A stretch of DNA of 48,106 bases, taken from the NCBI GenBank assembly GCA_009837725.1, contig VXSY01000120.1:1-48106 (forward strand). The letters run 5' to 3'. This document shows positions 1 to 7,780 of this stretch, piece after piece. Origin of the DNA: Gammaproteobacteria bacterium (lineage in GTDB: Bacteria > Pseudomonadota > Gammaproteobacteria > Pseudomonadales > Azotimanducaceae). Within the stretch, counting starts at the first letter, position 1. Every line of letters begins with the position of its first letter. The position numbers were made by a program, and so were the translations under genes. The notes below the pieces were generated by a model that had not been told where the DNA came from, ran no database searches, and worked only from the letters and a program-made list of their open reading frames with translations.

Positions 1-1562
1 GGGGCGCGGGCGCCAGGTGGGGTGTCGCCGGACTTGGGGGTGGGATCCCAGCGGGTCGTGGCGAGGTAGCGCATCGCGGTTCGGGTCGCTGCGGGGGAGT
101 CGAGTCGCTGCAAGGCTTCGATGGACCAGCCGCGGACATGGTGGTGCCAAGAGTAGAGGTTGTCCGTGAGGGCAGGGACTAGGGCGTCTGGGTTGGTTAG
201 GTTCGGAGCGAGCCGGGCCGCGGCGGTGGCGGCGTTGCGGCGGACAAGGGCGTCTTCGTCCTGCAGTGGGGCGAGCAGTTCGCTGGCGTCGAGGGGGTTG
301 GCTTGGGCGATTGTGCCGGCGGCTTCGACGGCATAGCGGCGCACGTTGGGGTCTTGGTGTTGCATCGCCTGGAGCACTTTGGGAAGCGCGATTGCGGCAG
401 GTGGCCCTATGTCCCCTAGGACGTCGAGCGCTCGCACGGTTCCGTTCCCGTCTTGGGCATCAACCATTGCCGCGAGGCGCGGCGCGGCGTTGGCGCCGGC
501 GGCAACCAAGCCGTAGGCGGCGATGGTTCGCAAGGACACATCGTCGCTCAGGAAGGCATCGAACAACGGCGTAAGCCCCGACTCTCCGCGTGCCGCGGCC
601 ATGCCAAGGGAATAGGCCGCCCCCAAGGCGATGCGGTCGTCATCGCTGCCAAGGTTCCGGCAGCAGTTGCCACTGACCGGGCGTGATGACGCGTCGCCAC
701 GATGCCAGTCCCACATCGAATGCCACACCGGCGCGAGCGGGTCTTCGTCCTCCGGCCAAGGCACGCCGGCGTGTTGCCACGACGGTGCAACCGGGTCGCG
801 GTCTCGGGTGAACAGGAACTTCACCATGTGGCGCGGGTCGTCGGTGACGTTGGCGCTGTGGCGGCCATGCACGATGTCGAAGTGGGTGATGGTGACGGTG
901 CCAGCCGCGCCGGTGAGGGGGATCTTCGCGGCCTCCCACGGCTCGTCGAGCTTGGCCATTTCCGCGAACATGGCCGGATTGTCCTTGCGGAAGCGCTCTA
1001 GCCGCTCGCGGTGGAAGCGCCGTGCCTCCTCGCTGCCGAGCACGTCGTCGCCGAACTTTGCCCTCGCTTCCTCGCGCGCCTGCTTGTTGAGCTCGTTCAG
1101 CTTCGCCCGTGCCGCCTCCAGTGCCCTTCGGGGGACGTACTGGCTACCAGGCACTATGCCGGTGGGGCCCTTCTCCAAGGGCGTGTCCTGCGGGTAGTAG
1201 AACAGCATGACGTAGCGCGTGCGGTGCATTCGCCGCAGGCCATCGACGGCGTAGTGCGAGTGGTTGTCGCCGTCCTTGTGCAGGGGCTGCGCCGCGTTCA
1301 GGAAGCTGAAGTGGTCGTGGCGGTGGAAGTGCAGGTAGTAGCTTGGACCCAAGATGGACGTGAGGGCACCTCGAATCACCGGCTCGTCCAGCATGCGGGC
1401 AAGTTCCGGGACGCAGGGAAGGAGGTTGTTGTGGCCGAGGGGACCGCCTTCGTCGAGGCCGTGGAGCGCATCGAGCATCCGTTCGTGGAACTCGCGCGGC
1501 AGCTCTGAGCGCAAGGTCAGATAGCCGTCGCGGATGAAGCCTTGCATGGCCGCATCGTCCAA
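1..1562 (-). CDS. Phytanoyl-CoA dioxygenase family protein with C-terminal HEAT repeats (partial, 3' end beyond window)
   Basis: The frame is open to the left edge, giving about 520 residues in the window. Residues ~1-290 form a PhyH-type Fe(II)/2-oxoglutarate dioxygenase: the N-terminal FIRDGYLTL motif is typical, the HxD iron ligands lie in PLHKDGDN (about H95/D97), and a distal His is in the VHGRHS stretch near residue 232, followed by RHMVKFLFTR. From ~305 onward, repeated helical pairs (for example RRYAVEAAGTIAQA, RRNAATAAARLAP, RGWSIEALQRL) are HEAT repeats. I chose TTG at 1562 because AAGGAG lies 5 nt upstream; an ATG at 1547 has no spaced RBS, and an ATG at 1631 would overlap the preceding gene. 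PhyH proteins hydroxylate small molecules or acyl-CoAs; the substrate is unknown. HEAT repeats usually mediate protein contacts. Confidence 0.85.
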   Translation of the reverse strand, partial: MDDAAMQGFIRDGYLTLRSELPREFHERMLDALHGLDEGGPLGHNNLLPCVPELARMLDEPVIRGALTSILGPSYYLHFHRHDHFSFLNAAQPLHKDGDNHSHYAVDGLRRMHRTRYVMLFYYPQDTPLEKGPTGIVPGSQYVPRRALEAARAKLNELNKQAREEARAKFGDDVLGSEEARRFHRERLERFRKDNPAMFAEMAKLDEPWEAAKIPLTGAAGTVTITHFDIVHGRHSANVTDDPRHMVKFLFTRDRDPVAPSWQHAGVPWPEDEDPLAPVWHSMWDWHRGDASSRPVSGNCCRNLGSDDDRIALGAAYSLGMAAARGESGLTPLFDAFLSDDVSLRTIAAYGLVAAGANAAPRLAAMVDAQDGNGTVRALDVLGDIGPPAAIALPKVLQAMQHQDPNVRRYAVEAAGTIAQANPLDASELLAPLQDEDALVRRNAATAAARLAPNLTNPDALVPALTDNLYSWHHHVRGWSIEALQRLDSPAATRTAMRYLATTRWDPTPKSGDTPPGARA

Positions 1563-1615
1563 GAGAACTCCTTGAGCGTCCGTCGACCACGCCCTGCCTG
1601 CAGTTCGACGATCGG

Positions 1616-2401
1616 TCACGGAGAAATCCATCCGCGAGTTCGCTCTGCGTATTGCTCACATGCGGCCTTCCAGTAGTCAAAACTCGTGAATGGTGCCCGA
1701 ATAGGTTGTTGCGGCCAAAGGACGAACCTCATGCTGTGTCCGCTTGGACACAGCATTTGCCACTCACGAAACACTAGAATCTGCTTCCTGTAGGCGTCGA
1801 AGGGCAGCGTCACGTCTGGTTGGCGCAAATCAAAGCGAGGCAACCATTCATCGAAAAGGTCTCGGACGGGCCCTCCTTTCAAGAGCCCTATCAGCCCAGT
1901 GGCGACAACGACGCGTGGTCGCAGTCGGTCACGGATGGTAGTCAGAAGCCACCTCGCGAATGTCGAGTCTACCTGCACGTTAGGTGCTTTCCCCGCGCGT
2001 CCAGAGTCGAGGTTCAGCTGTCCAAAGAGCACGAGCGCGTCGGTACTGGGAATCAGTGATCGAGCAAGGAACCGCACCTTGCGCCAATGGCCTTTGGTGT
2101 CGTCGGCCTCCAACACATGTGGGTGGGGCACGCCTGCCGTGGGCAAGCACAGAGGGCCGGGATTCCCCATGTTTCCCGGAGAGTTTCCAGGCGAGGGCCC
2201 GAGGACAACCACCATTGGGTTGATCGACGTAGCGTTCCCGTAGGGCCATGGCTCGGTCGGACAATCCGCGCACAACTCAGTTTGAACGGCTGCTGTGCTC
2301 TCCTTTGTCAAGTTGCGTGCGGCTGTGAGTCGGTTGCCGCACGAGTCTGACCACAGGCCCGGGAAGGCTCGGCGATCGGCTGCACGGGCCTTGTCAATCA
2401 T
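1616..2401 (-). CDS. Hypothetical protein, possible uracil-DNA glycosylase-fold protein
   Basis: 261 residues with no confident family assignment. After ~60 residues the chain has a hydrophobic strand running into a Gly/Pro loop (PMVVVLGPSPGNSPG), which recalls motif A of the UDG superfamily. Later come a strand-loop VVVATGLIGLL and a C-terminal segment with PQQPIRAPFTSFDYW, about where UDGs carry their His-Pro-Ser loop; that His is not present, so catalysis is doubtful. An N-terminal CADCP motif could be half of a metal site. The ATG overlaps the stop of the 55-residue remnant upstream by 8 nt. Like its DUF4268 neighbour, it looks like a gene inserted in the middle of a dioxygenase operon. 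The UDG link is inference from short motifs only. Confidence 0.6.
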   Translation of the reverse strand: MIDKARAADRRAFPGLWSDSCGNRLTAARNLTKESTAAVQTELCADCPTEPWPYGNATSINPMVVVLGPSPGNSPGNMGNPGPLCLPTAGVPHPHVLEADDTKGHWRKVRFLARSLIPSTDALVLFGQLNLDSGRAGKAPNVQVDSTFARWLLTTIRDRLRPRVVVATGLIGLLKGGPVRDLFDEWLPRFDLRQPDVTLPFDAYRKQILVFREWQMLCPSGHSMRFVLWPQQPIRAPFTSFDYWKAACEQYAERTRGWISP

Positions 2402-2561
2402 CCGAGCAGATCCCCTTGGTGCTGTGGAAGTCTTCGAGCACTTGGAGCATCCGCGCGCGGCGCCCCCAGGGCAGTTCCGAGTGAACGGCCAAGTAGCCGC
2501 AGCGAATCAGGTCCCGCGTGACCTCGTCAGCCAGATGCGCAAAATGTGGAAGGGTCGCCAT
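2394..2561 (-). pseudogene. N-terminal remnant of a second PhyH-type gene (55 codons)
   Basis: A 55-codon ORF that begins ATG 9 nt after the DUF4268 stop and ends 8 nt inside the next gene. Its core, LIRCGYLAVHSELP, matches the N-terminus of the PhyH-HEAT protein (FIRDGYLTLRSELP) at 9 of 14 positions. The match continues through an ARML/ERML stretch, then the reading frame ends in an unrelated tail (KGICSDD). The rest of a dioxygenase is absent. I read it as the 5' stub of a PhyH paralogue that was lost when the neighbouring gene arrived. It could still be translated as a small protein through coupling, but no function can be assigned. Confidence 0.6.
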
Positions 2562-2570
2562 TGCAATCGC

Positions 2571-3560
2571 TCAGTCAAGATTGGCGATGTAGGGAGCAAA
2601 GGCGGACCTCAACTTGCCAAGATGCTCGACAGCCCATTCCCGGACTTGGGGCCACTGCTCACGTTCGGTTACCTGTGCATCCTGCGCGTAGTAGCTTGCG
2701 ATTCGACAAGCCCTTGCGCCTGGCAAGGGATCCCATTCGAGACTGCCGCCGTACTCGGCTTCGATGTGCTCCTTGTTTTGGTGTAGCGCGTCGAATCGGC
2801 TCGACGCTTGTTCCCGGTTCTTGCCGTCGATGTACACCTCAACGCGGAAACTAGGGGCTGCATTGCGACACGGCGCGTAGTTGTAGTTAGCCCCATAGGA
2901 GACTTGCGTGCGTCCAGCCGGGAAGTTCATCCAGTTGTCTTTCCCCGGCGTATTTGCGCGGCTCCACCCGGCATGTGCTTGGTGGAACGCTGGAAGGAAC
3001 TCGCTCCAGAACGCTTGGTAGAGCTGCTGGATGTCCCTCAGCTCCCCGGACACGCTCGACCGTACCTGGCGCTGCCAATCATCCGGCTGTACCACGACGG
3101 CAAACTGTGGCGCGGCAACGGACTCGCCGATGCGCCACGCCTTGATCTCAACACCGAAGTAGTGCATTGGATCGCTGCTGTTCTCGTTAAGCCATCTCAG
3201 CATCGTGCGGTGCTCAGGGCGCAGGCGTTCGGCGATGAGGATCGCGTGCGTCGCATCGAGGCCGGCTGCATAAGTCAAGAGCTTGCCGAGATGGTCATGG
3301 TCGGAGGTCCCGTACATGTTCTCCACGACGACGGCCTCGCCCTCGACCGTTCTGAGCAGCATGTCGGCCTTGAATGGACCCACCGCCTTCTCTGTTTCGA
3401 CAAGGTCCAGGTCAAGATCGAGGCTCAAAGCCAACGCGAGGTCGTCGAGGTTGCGCGCTAGCCAAGGCGTGAAGTCCGTCGCCTCTCCCGGCCAGACATC
3501 TTGAACGCGCACCCCTTCCAAGCGACCTACACGAGCCAGTGCTGCCTTGGCATCACTCAT
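2571..3560 (-). CDS. DUF4268 domain-containing protein with PD-(D/E)XK nuclease-like N-terminus
   Basis: 329 residues. The N-terminal half contains FKADMLLRT, then VVVENMYGTSDHDHLGKLL and LTYAAG, the conserved block that in this family usually reads ENQL..TDH.HLGQLLTYAAG and resembles a PD-(D/E)XK nuclease core. The C-terminal half (from ~190: LYQAFWSEFLPAF, RVEVYIDGKNRE, FDALHQNKEHIEAE) is the DUF4268 domain. The ATG at 3560 overlaps the stop of the upstream thiamine-diphosphate enzyme by 8 nt; an earlier in-frame ATG lies inside that gene and is unlikely. Such proteins are often found near restriction or other accessory genes. Its place in a metabolic operon, next to a PhyH remnant, suggests acquisition. 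The biochemical activity is not established. Confidence 0.8.
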   Translation of the reverse strand: MSDAKAALARVGRLEGVRVQDVWPGEATDFTPWLARNLDDLALALSLDLDLDLVETEKAVGPFKADMLLRTVEGEAVVVENMYGTSDHDHLGKLLTYAAGLDATHAILIAERLRPEHRTMLRWLNENSSDPMHYFGVEIKAWRIGESVAAPQFAVVVQPDDWQRQVRSSVSGELRDIQQLYQAFWSEFLPAFHQAHAGWSRANTPGKDNWMNFPAGRTQVSYGANYNYAPCRNAAPSFRVEVYIDGKNREQASSRFDALHQNKEHIEAEYGGSLEWDPLPGARACRIASYYAQDAQVTEREQWPQVREWAVEHLGKLRSAFAPYIANLD

Positions 3561-5187
3561 TGGAGATGGAGATTTCCTTGTCGGTGATGAACTCCACCAA
3601 CGCTGGGTGTCCATCCTTGGTGGCGGCGATGCTACGCTCGATGGCACCGGCAATGTCGCCGGGGTCCGTGATGCGCTCGCCGTGGCCGCCGAACGCCTTG
3701 GCCATGTCGGCGTAGTTGCCGGAGATGTCGGTGGAGCCGTACTTCTCCTGCGCCACCTGCATGATGGGAATCTCGATCGCCATCGAGAAGTTGTTCATCA
3801 GGATCGACAGGATCGGGATTCGCTCGCGCACAGCGGTCTCGAAATCCATGCCGGTGAAGCCGATGGCGGCATCGCCCCAGACGTTGATGCAGGTCGCCTC
3901 CGGCTGCGCCACCTTCGCCCCCATCGCGAGGCCCAGGCCGTAGCCGAGCTGGGTGGTCTTGCCCCAGCCGATGTAGGAAAGCGGCGTGGTGGACTCCCAG
4001 AACGGCGAGAGCTGGTCGCGCGGGCTGCCGGCGTCGTGGGTGATGATCGTGTTGTCGATGTCCACCGCGCGGTGCAGTTCGGCGAGCACGCGGTAGGGAT
4101 TGATGGGCGCCTCGTTGTTCGTGCGCTTGGCCTGCCATTCGGCGAGCCACTCGGCCTTGAGGGTGGCAATGCGCTTCTGCACCGCACCGGCACGGTCGTC
4201 CGACTTGCCGTGGTCGCGCTCTGTCATCGCCTGCGTGAGCGCTGCAAGGGAGAGCTTGGCGTCACCGATGAGGGCGTGCTGCACCTCTACGTCCTTGTTG
4301 AGGTCCATCGGGTCGAGGGTGGCGTGGATGATCGTCTTGCCGCGTGGCATCGGCACGCCGAAGCCGGTGAGGGCGAAGCTGCAGCCGATACCGAGGATCA
4401 CATCCGCCTCGGCGAGGAAGGTCTTCACCGTGCGGGGATTGGCGCGGCCGCCTGAGCCGAGCGATAGTGGATGGGTTTCGTTGAAGGCGCTCTTGCCTTC
4501 TAGGCTCGTGGTGACGGGGATGTTCCACTCTTCGGCGAGAGCGCGCAGTTCATCCCACGCTTCGGCGTAATGGACGCCTTGACCGGCGTAGATCACCGGC
4601 CTCTCCGCGTTCGCCAACACTTCCGCGGCGCGGTCCACGTCCGCAGGATCGGGCCCCACACGGGTCGCAAAGCTCGGCGTGTGCTCCCAACCTTCGGGCA
4701 CTTCTTCCCGGAACACGTCCACGGGTATTTCGATCAGCACGGGGCCCGGACGACCGTTGCGAAGCCGGAAGAACGCCCGCCGCATCACTTCCGGAATGGC
4801 GCGGCCCATGGTGAGCGGCTCTGCCCACTTGGTGACGTGGCGCATGTTCAGCGTCGAGTTGAAGTTGGGGTAGTAGTTGGCGATGCGGCGCGGATAGCCC
4901 GCCGGCAGCACGAGGATGGGTGCCGATTCCGAGTACGCCTGCGCCACGCCGCCGAACGCGTTCTCCGAGCCCGGGCCGTGCTGCATCGTGAACACGCCAA
5001 TCTTCTTGCCGGAGGAGAGCCGCGAATAGGCGTCTGCCATGTGCAGGCCAATGCGCTCCTGACGGACGACGATCGTGCGGATGTCTGCCACCGCCGCCGC
5101 CTCGATGATGGGATTGACGGGATAGGTGAAGATCGTGTCGATCCCCTCCCGCTTCATGGCGTGGGCAATGGCTTCTGCAACCTGCAT
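3553..5187 (-). CDS. Thiamine-diphosphate-dependent enzyme (acetolactate synthase / 2-hydroxyacyl-CoA lyase superfamily)
   Basis: 544 residues, the usual length for three-domain ThDP enzymes. The Pyr domain has the activating glutamate in VRQERIGLHM (E44); the central domain begins near 190 (VDRAAEVLANAERPVIYAGQ). The PP domain carries the Mg-ThDP motif from GDAAIGFTGMDFET to MNN, about residues 435-465. The GDA-IGFTGM form resembles oxalyl-CoA decarboxylase and 2-hydroxyacyl-CoA lyase (GDSAFGFSGM) more than acetolactate synthases (GDG). It is the third gene of an operon led by a PhyH dioxygenase. In peroxisomal alpha-oxidation PHYH makes a 2-hydroxyacyl-CoA that the ThDP enzyme HACL1 cleaves, so an analogous pairing is plausible; the real substrate is unknown. 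AGGGGAA precedes the ATG. Confidence 0.88.
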   Translation of the reverse strand: MQVAEAIAHAMKREGIDTIFTYPVNPIIEAAAVADIRTIVVRQERIGLHMADAYSRLSSGKKIGVFTMQHGPGSENAFGGVAQAYSESAPILVLPAGYPRRIANYYPNFNSTLNMRHVTKWAEPLTMGRAIPEVMRRAFFRLRNGRPGPVLIEIPVDVFREEVPEGWEHTPSFATRVGPDPADVDRAAEVLANAERPVIYAGQGVHYAEAWDELRALAEEWNIPVTTSLEGKSAFNETHPLSLGSGGRANPRTVKTFLAEADVILGIGCSFALTGFGVPMPRGKTIIHATLDPMDLNKDVEVQHALIGDAKLSLAALTQAMTERDHGKSDDRAGAVQKRIATLKAEWLAEWQAKRTNNEAPINPYRVLAELHRAVDIDNTIITHDAGSPRDQLSPFWESTTPLSYIGWGKTTQLGYGLGLAMGAKVAQPEATCINVWGDAAIGFTGMDFETAVRERIPILSILMNNFSMAIEIPIMQVAQEKYGSTDISGNYADMAKAFGGHGERITDPGDIAGAIERSIAATKDGHPALVEFITDKEISISNE

Positions 5188-5229
5188 GGTGGTTCCCCTT
5201 GGACGTGTTGGGTGGTGGGTGGTGCGCCG

Positions 5230-6624
5230 TCAATCGCCGAATATCTGCAGGATCACGCCGTACCAGATGGCGACACCGGCCATGATGACCTGAAAGACGA
5301 ACGTCGCCCACAACGCGAGGTGCATCGTGCGTCCCGGGCGCACGCGCTGGTCCATCACGTTGCGTTGCAGCCAGAGCGCGGCGCCGCTCTGGATGGGCAG
5401 CGTGATGGCGGCAAACGTGGCCGAGATCAGGATCAGGGCGATGGGATTCTGAAAGCTGAAATAGAGCAGGAACGCCATCAGCGGGATGGCAACGACGTAG
5501 CCGCGGGTCCACTTGGCGCGGTGGATGCGCAACCGGGAGATGAAGCCCCACTCGATGACGTAGTCCGGGAACACCCGACCGCCGGCGCCGACGCCGGAGA
5601 GCGTGGTGGAGAACAGGATGAAGAAGGCGCCGATGCCGAACACCCACAGCGACCAGCCGCCCAGGGTTTCCGTGAACATGCCCGAGAGCACGCGGATGGT
5701 GTCGAGGCCCTCTGGAATCTCTCCGTTCGGGTTCAGCACGCCAGCGCCCAGGATGAAGAACGGCACCGTGGCGAGGGTGAGGATGACGAGGGTGGCGATC
5801 ACGTCGGTCTGCAGCACGCGAATCCAGCCCTTGGCCCGGTCCACCCAGCCCGGATCGCTCGGGTCCGAGCCGATGTGACGTGGGTAGCCCTTCTCCACGC
5901 ACCAGTAGGTGTAGGCGGCGATCTCGCCGGAGTTGACGCCGGTGTAGCCGTACATGGCAATTGCCAGAGCCGCGTACATCACGGGAAACTCGAACGAGAA
6001 GCCGAGCGCGATGTCGTCGGCGGTGACCGCGTATTGGGTGAACTGCATCAGCCCGGCGCAGAAGATGGTGATGGCGGTGAAGCCCATCACCAGGAACAGC
6101 ATCACCTTTTCGAGGTGGCGGTATGAGTTCGTGATGAGAATGCCGATGGCCGCCGCGACGATGATGCCGGTGGAGATGGTGGATTCGATTCCCGTCAGCA
6201 GTTCCAGCGACTGGCCGGCGCCGCCGACGATGCCGCCCAAGCCAAACAAGCCAATGCCGAAGCTGGCCGTGGCGAGCCAGATGGGCCAGCCGACGGGGCC
6301 TCTCGGCCCCATGATCCGACCCGGCACACGGTTGAGGGCGCGCATGTAGGTGTCGCCCGTGGTGATGCAGTAGCGGGCGATCTCCGCCTGCACCACGGAC
6401 TTGCTCCAGCACGACACCAGCACCCACCAGAGCAGGACGAAGCCGGCGTTGGCGCCGAGGCCCGCGGTCATGATGACCTCGCCGGAGCCGACGATGGAGC
6501 CGGCGACGATCACGCTGGGCCCCAGGTGCTTGAAGCGACCGACGAGATTGGTGGGCGGCGCCAGCGACTCCCCTTCGGCTTGGGTGTAGGGATCGATTTC
6601 TCGCTGCTGCGCCGTTTCCGCCAT
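5230..6624 (-). CDS. Nramp-related membrane transporter lacking the canonical metal-binding motifs
   Basis: 464 residues with about eleven hydrophobic helices after a 35-residue polar N-terminus. The fold signature (helix 1 VIVAGSIVGSGEVIMTAGL; helix 6 AMYGYTGVNSGEIAAYTYW; glycine-rich segments such as FGIGLFGLGGIVGGAG) places it in the Nramp/LeuT-like group. In Mn/Fe transporters helix 1 has DPGN and helix 6 has MPH; here both positions read GSGE, so a different substrate is likely. The two GSGE/NSGE sites suggest a pseudo-symmetric binding pocket. The ATG at 6624 lies 1 nt after the stop of the PhyH gene; another in-frame ATG at 6636 overlaps that gene. It probably moves the substrate or product of the flanking PhyH and ThDP enzymes. 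Confidence 0.85.
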   Translation of the reverse strand: MAETAQQREIDPYTQAEGESLAPPTNLVGRFKHLGPSVIVAGSIVGSGEVIMTAGLGANAGFVLLWWVLVSCWSKSVVQAEIARYCITTGDTYMRALNRVPGRIMGPRGPVGWPIWLATASFGIGLFGLGGIVGGAGQSLELLTGIESTISTGIIVAAAIGILITNSYRHLEKVMLFLVMGFTAITIFCAGLMQFTQYAVTADDIALGFSFEFPVMYAALAIAMYGYTGVNSGEIAAYTYWCVEKGYPRHIGSDPSDPGWVDRAKGWIRVLQTDVIATLVILTLATVPFFILGAGVLNPNGEIPEGLDTIRVLSGMFTETLGGWSLWVFGIGAFFILFSTTLSGVGAGGRVFPDYVIEWGFISRLRIHRAKWTRGYVVAIPLMAFLLYFSFQNPIALILISATFAAITLPIQSGAALWLQRNVMDQRVRPGRTMHLALWATFVFQVIMAGVAIWYGVILQIFGD

Positions 6625-6625
6625 G

Positions 6626-7780
6626 TCAGTAGGCATACTGGTCAACACGGGCTTGGGCTTGGGAGATGCCCTTGCCGCGCACGATGTCGGGATCGAGCCA
6701 GCGGTCGATGGCGTCTGCCTCGTAGCCGAAGCCGAGGTCGCGATCCAGCACCTGGTCACGGCTCAGCCATTCGCCGTCATAGCGCACCGGGAAGCCCTGA
6801 CCGCTCAGTTCATAGGCATAAAGACGACAAAGCGTGTCGCCTTCGTCGTAATCGCCGACCCAGGTGAGCCACGGCGCCTCGATCTTCAGCCGCTCGCGGG
6901 TTGCGGCGTGCGCGGAGGCGATGTAGTTGCCGAGATCCCAATCCGGAATCGCCCGCTCGTGGAATGTGGGCCCACCGGGCAGCTTGCCGTCGTGGAAGAG
7001 ATAGGTGTCGCCGTTCTGCAGCAGCACGCGGGCATTGGCGATCGGCTTGTCGCTGTGCGTCGCCATGAGCCGCTTGCCGGATTTCGACAGCGCATGGAAG
7101 GCGGCGTCGGTGTACGGGTAGTAGCCGGTGGCCGGCGGGTGGCTCGCCGCAGCGTATTTGTTGAAGAAGCCGATGCGATGCCGCTTGGAGCGATTCGGCG
7201 CCGCCTTGTGCCAGCAGTGCATGTTCATCAGCAGCAGGTCGCCGCGCTTGAGCTCTGGGTCGATGAAGCTGTCTTCGTCGGGACGGATGGCGGGGTTTAC
7301 CTCCAGAGTGCGGCCACCGCGGTCGTGGATGCGCTCAAGGCGATGCGACCCCGGCGCGACGAAGAGCTGGCCGGCCTCCTCGTCGAAGTCGTCGAGTGGA
7401 ACGATGGTGAACAGCCAGTTCATGGACGACCCCACGGGCCGCCAGCGCTTGTAGTCGTTGTGCATGGGAATTCCGGGGCCGCCGGGGGTGCGGTCGTACA
7501 CCACGAAGGCGGTGAGCACGGGATCGTCTTCGAGCAACGTGGCGGCGGATTCCACTACGGTCGGGTGTTCGGCAACGAAGGCGAGGTCTGGATCGGCCAT
7601 GCAGCTTTCGGCGAGGGTGTAGCGACCCGGTTCCGGATACACACCTGGCACCGGCCCGTGCAGCGGCGGATGGCGCTTGAACGCGGTGGCGAAGCGCTCG
7701 ATTTCCTGATCGTCGAGCGCGCCGCGCACCACCGTGAAGCCGTCGCGCACATACTGCGCCACCTGCGCTGCCGTGAGCAT
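6626..7780 (-). CDS. Phytanoyl-CoA dioxygenase (PhyH) family protein
   Basis: 384 residues, first gene of the minus-strand operon. The N-terminus YVRDGFTVVRGALDDQEIE is typical of PhyH. The iron ligands are H107 and D109 in MHNDYKRW and a distal His in HCWHKAAPNRSKRHR (H191), with the following Arg pair as the likely 2-oxoglutarate anchor. Strands VGSSMNWLFTIVPLDD and GQLFVAPGSHR build the jelly roll. About 150 residues follow the distal His, longer than in minimal PhyH proteins, including a WLTWVGDYDEGD segment of unknown role. GGAGGGG lies upstream of the ATG. Close coupling to a transporter and a ThDP lyase suggests a dedicated catabolic route. Confidence 0.9.
   Translation of the reverse strand: MLTAAQVAQYVRDGFTVVRGALDDQEIERFATAFKRHPPLHGPVPGVYPEPGRYTLAESCMADPDLAFVAEHPTVVESAATLLEDDPVLTAFVVYDRTPGGPGIPMHNDYKRWRPVGSSMNWLFTIVPLDDFDEEAGQLFVAPGSHRLERIHDRGGRTLEVNPAIRPDEDSFIDPELKRGDLLLMNMHCWHKAAPNRSKRHRIGFFNKYAAASHPPATGYYPYTDAAFHALSKSGKRLMATHSDKPIANARVLLQNGDTYLFHDGKLPGGPTFHERAIPDWDLGNYIASAHAATRERLKIEAPWLTWVGDYDEGDTLCRLYAYELSGQGFPVRYDGEWLSRDQVLDRDLGFGYEADAIDRWLDPDIVRGKGISQAQARVDQYAY

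Noticed and set aside
4550-6427. 625-codon frame overlapping the Nramp-related gene and the ThDP enzyme
   Set aside because: It is rich in His, Arg and Gly and is the out-of-frame shadow of two recognisable proteins.
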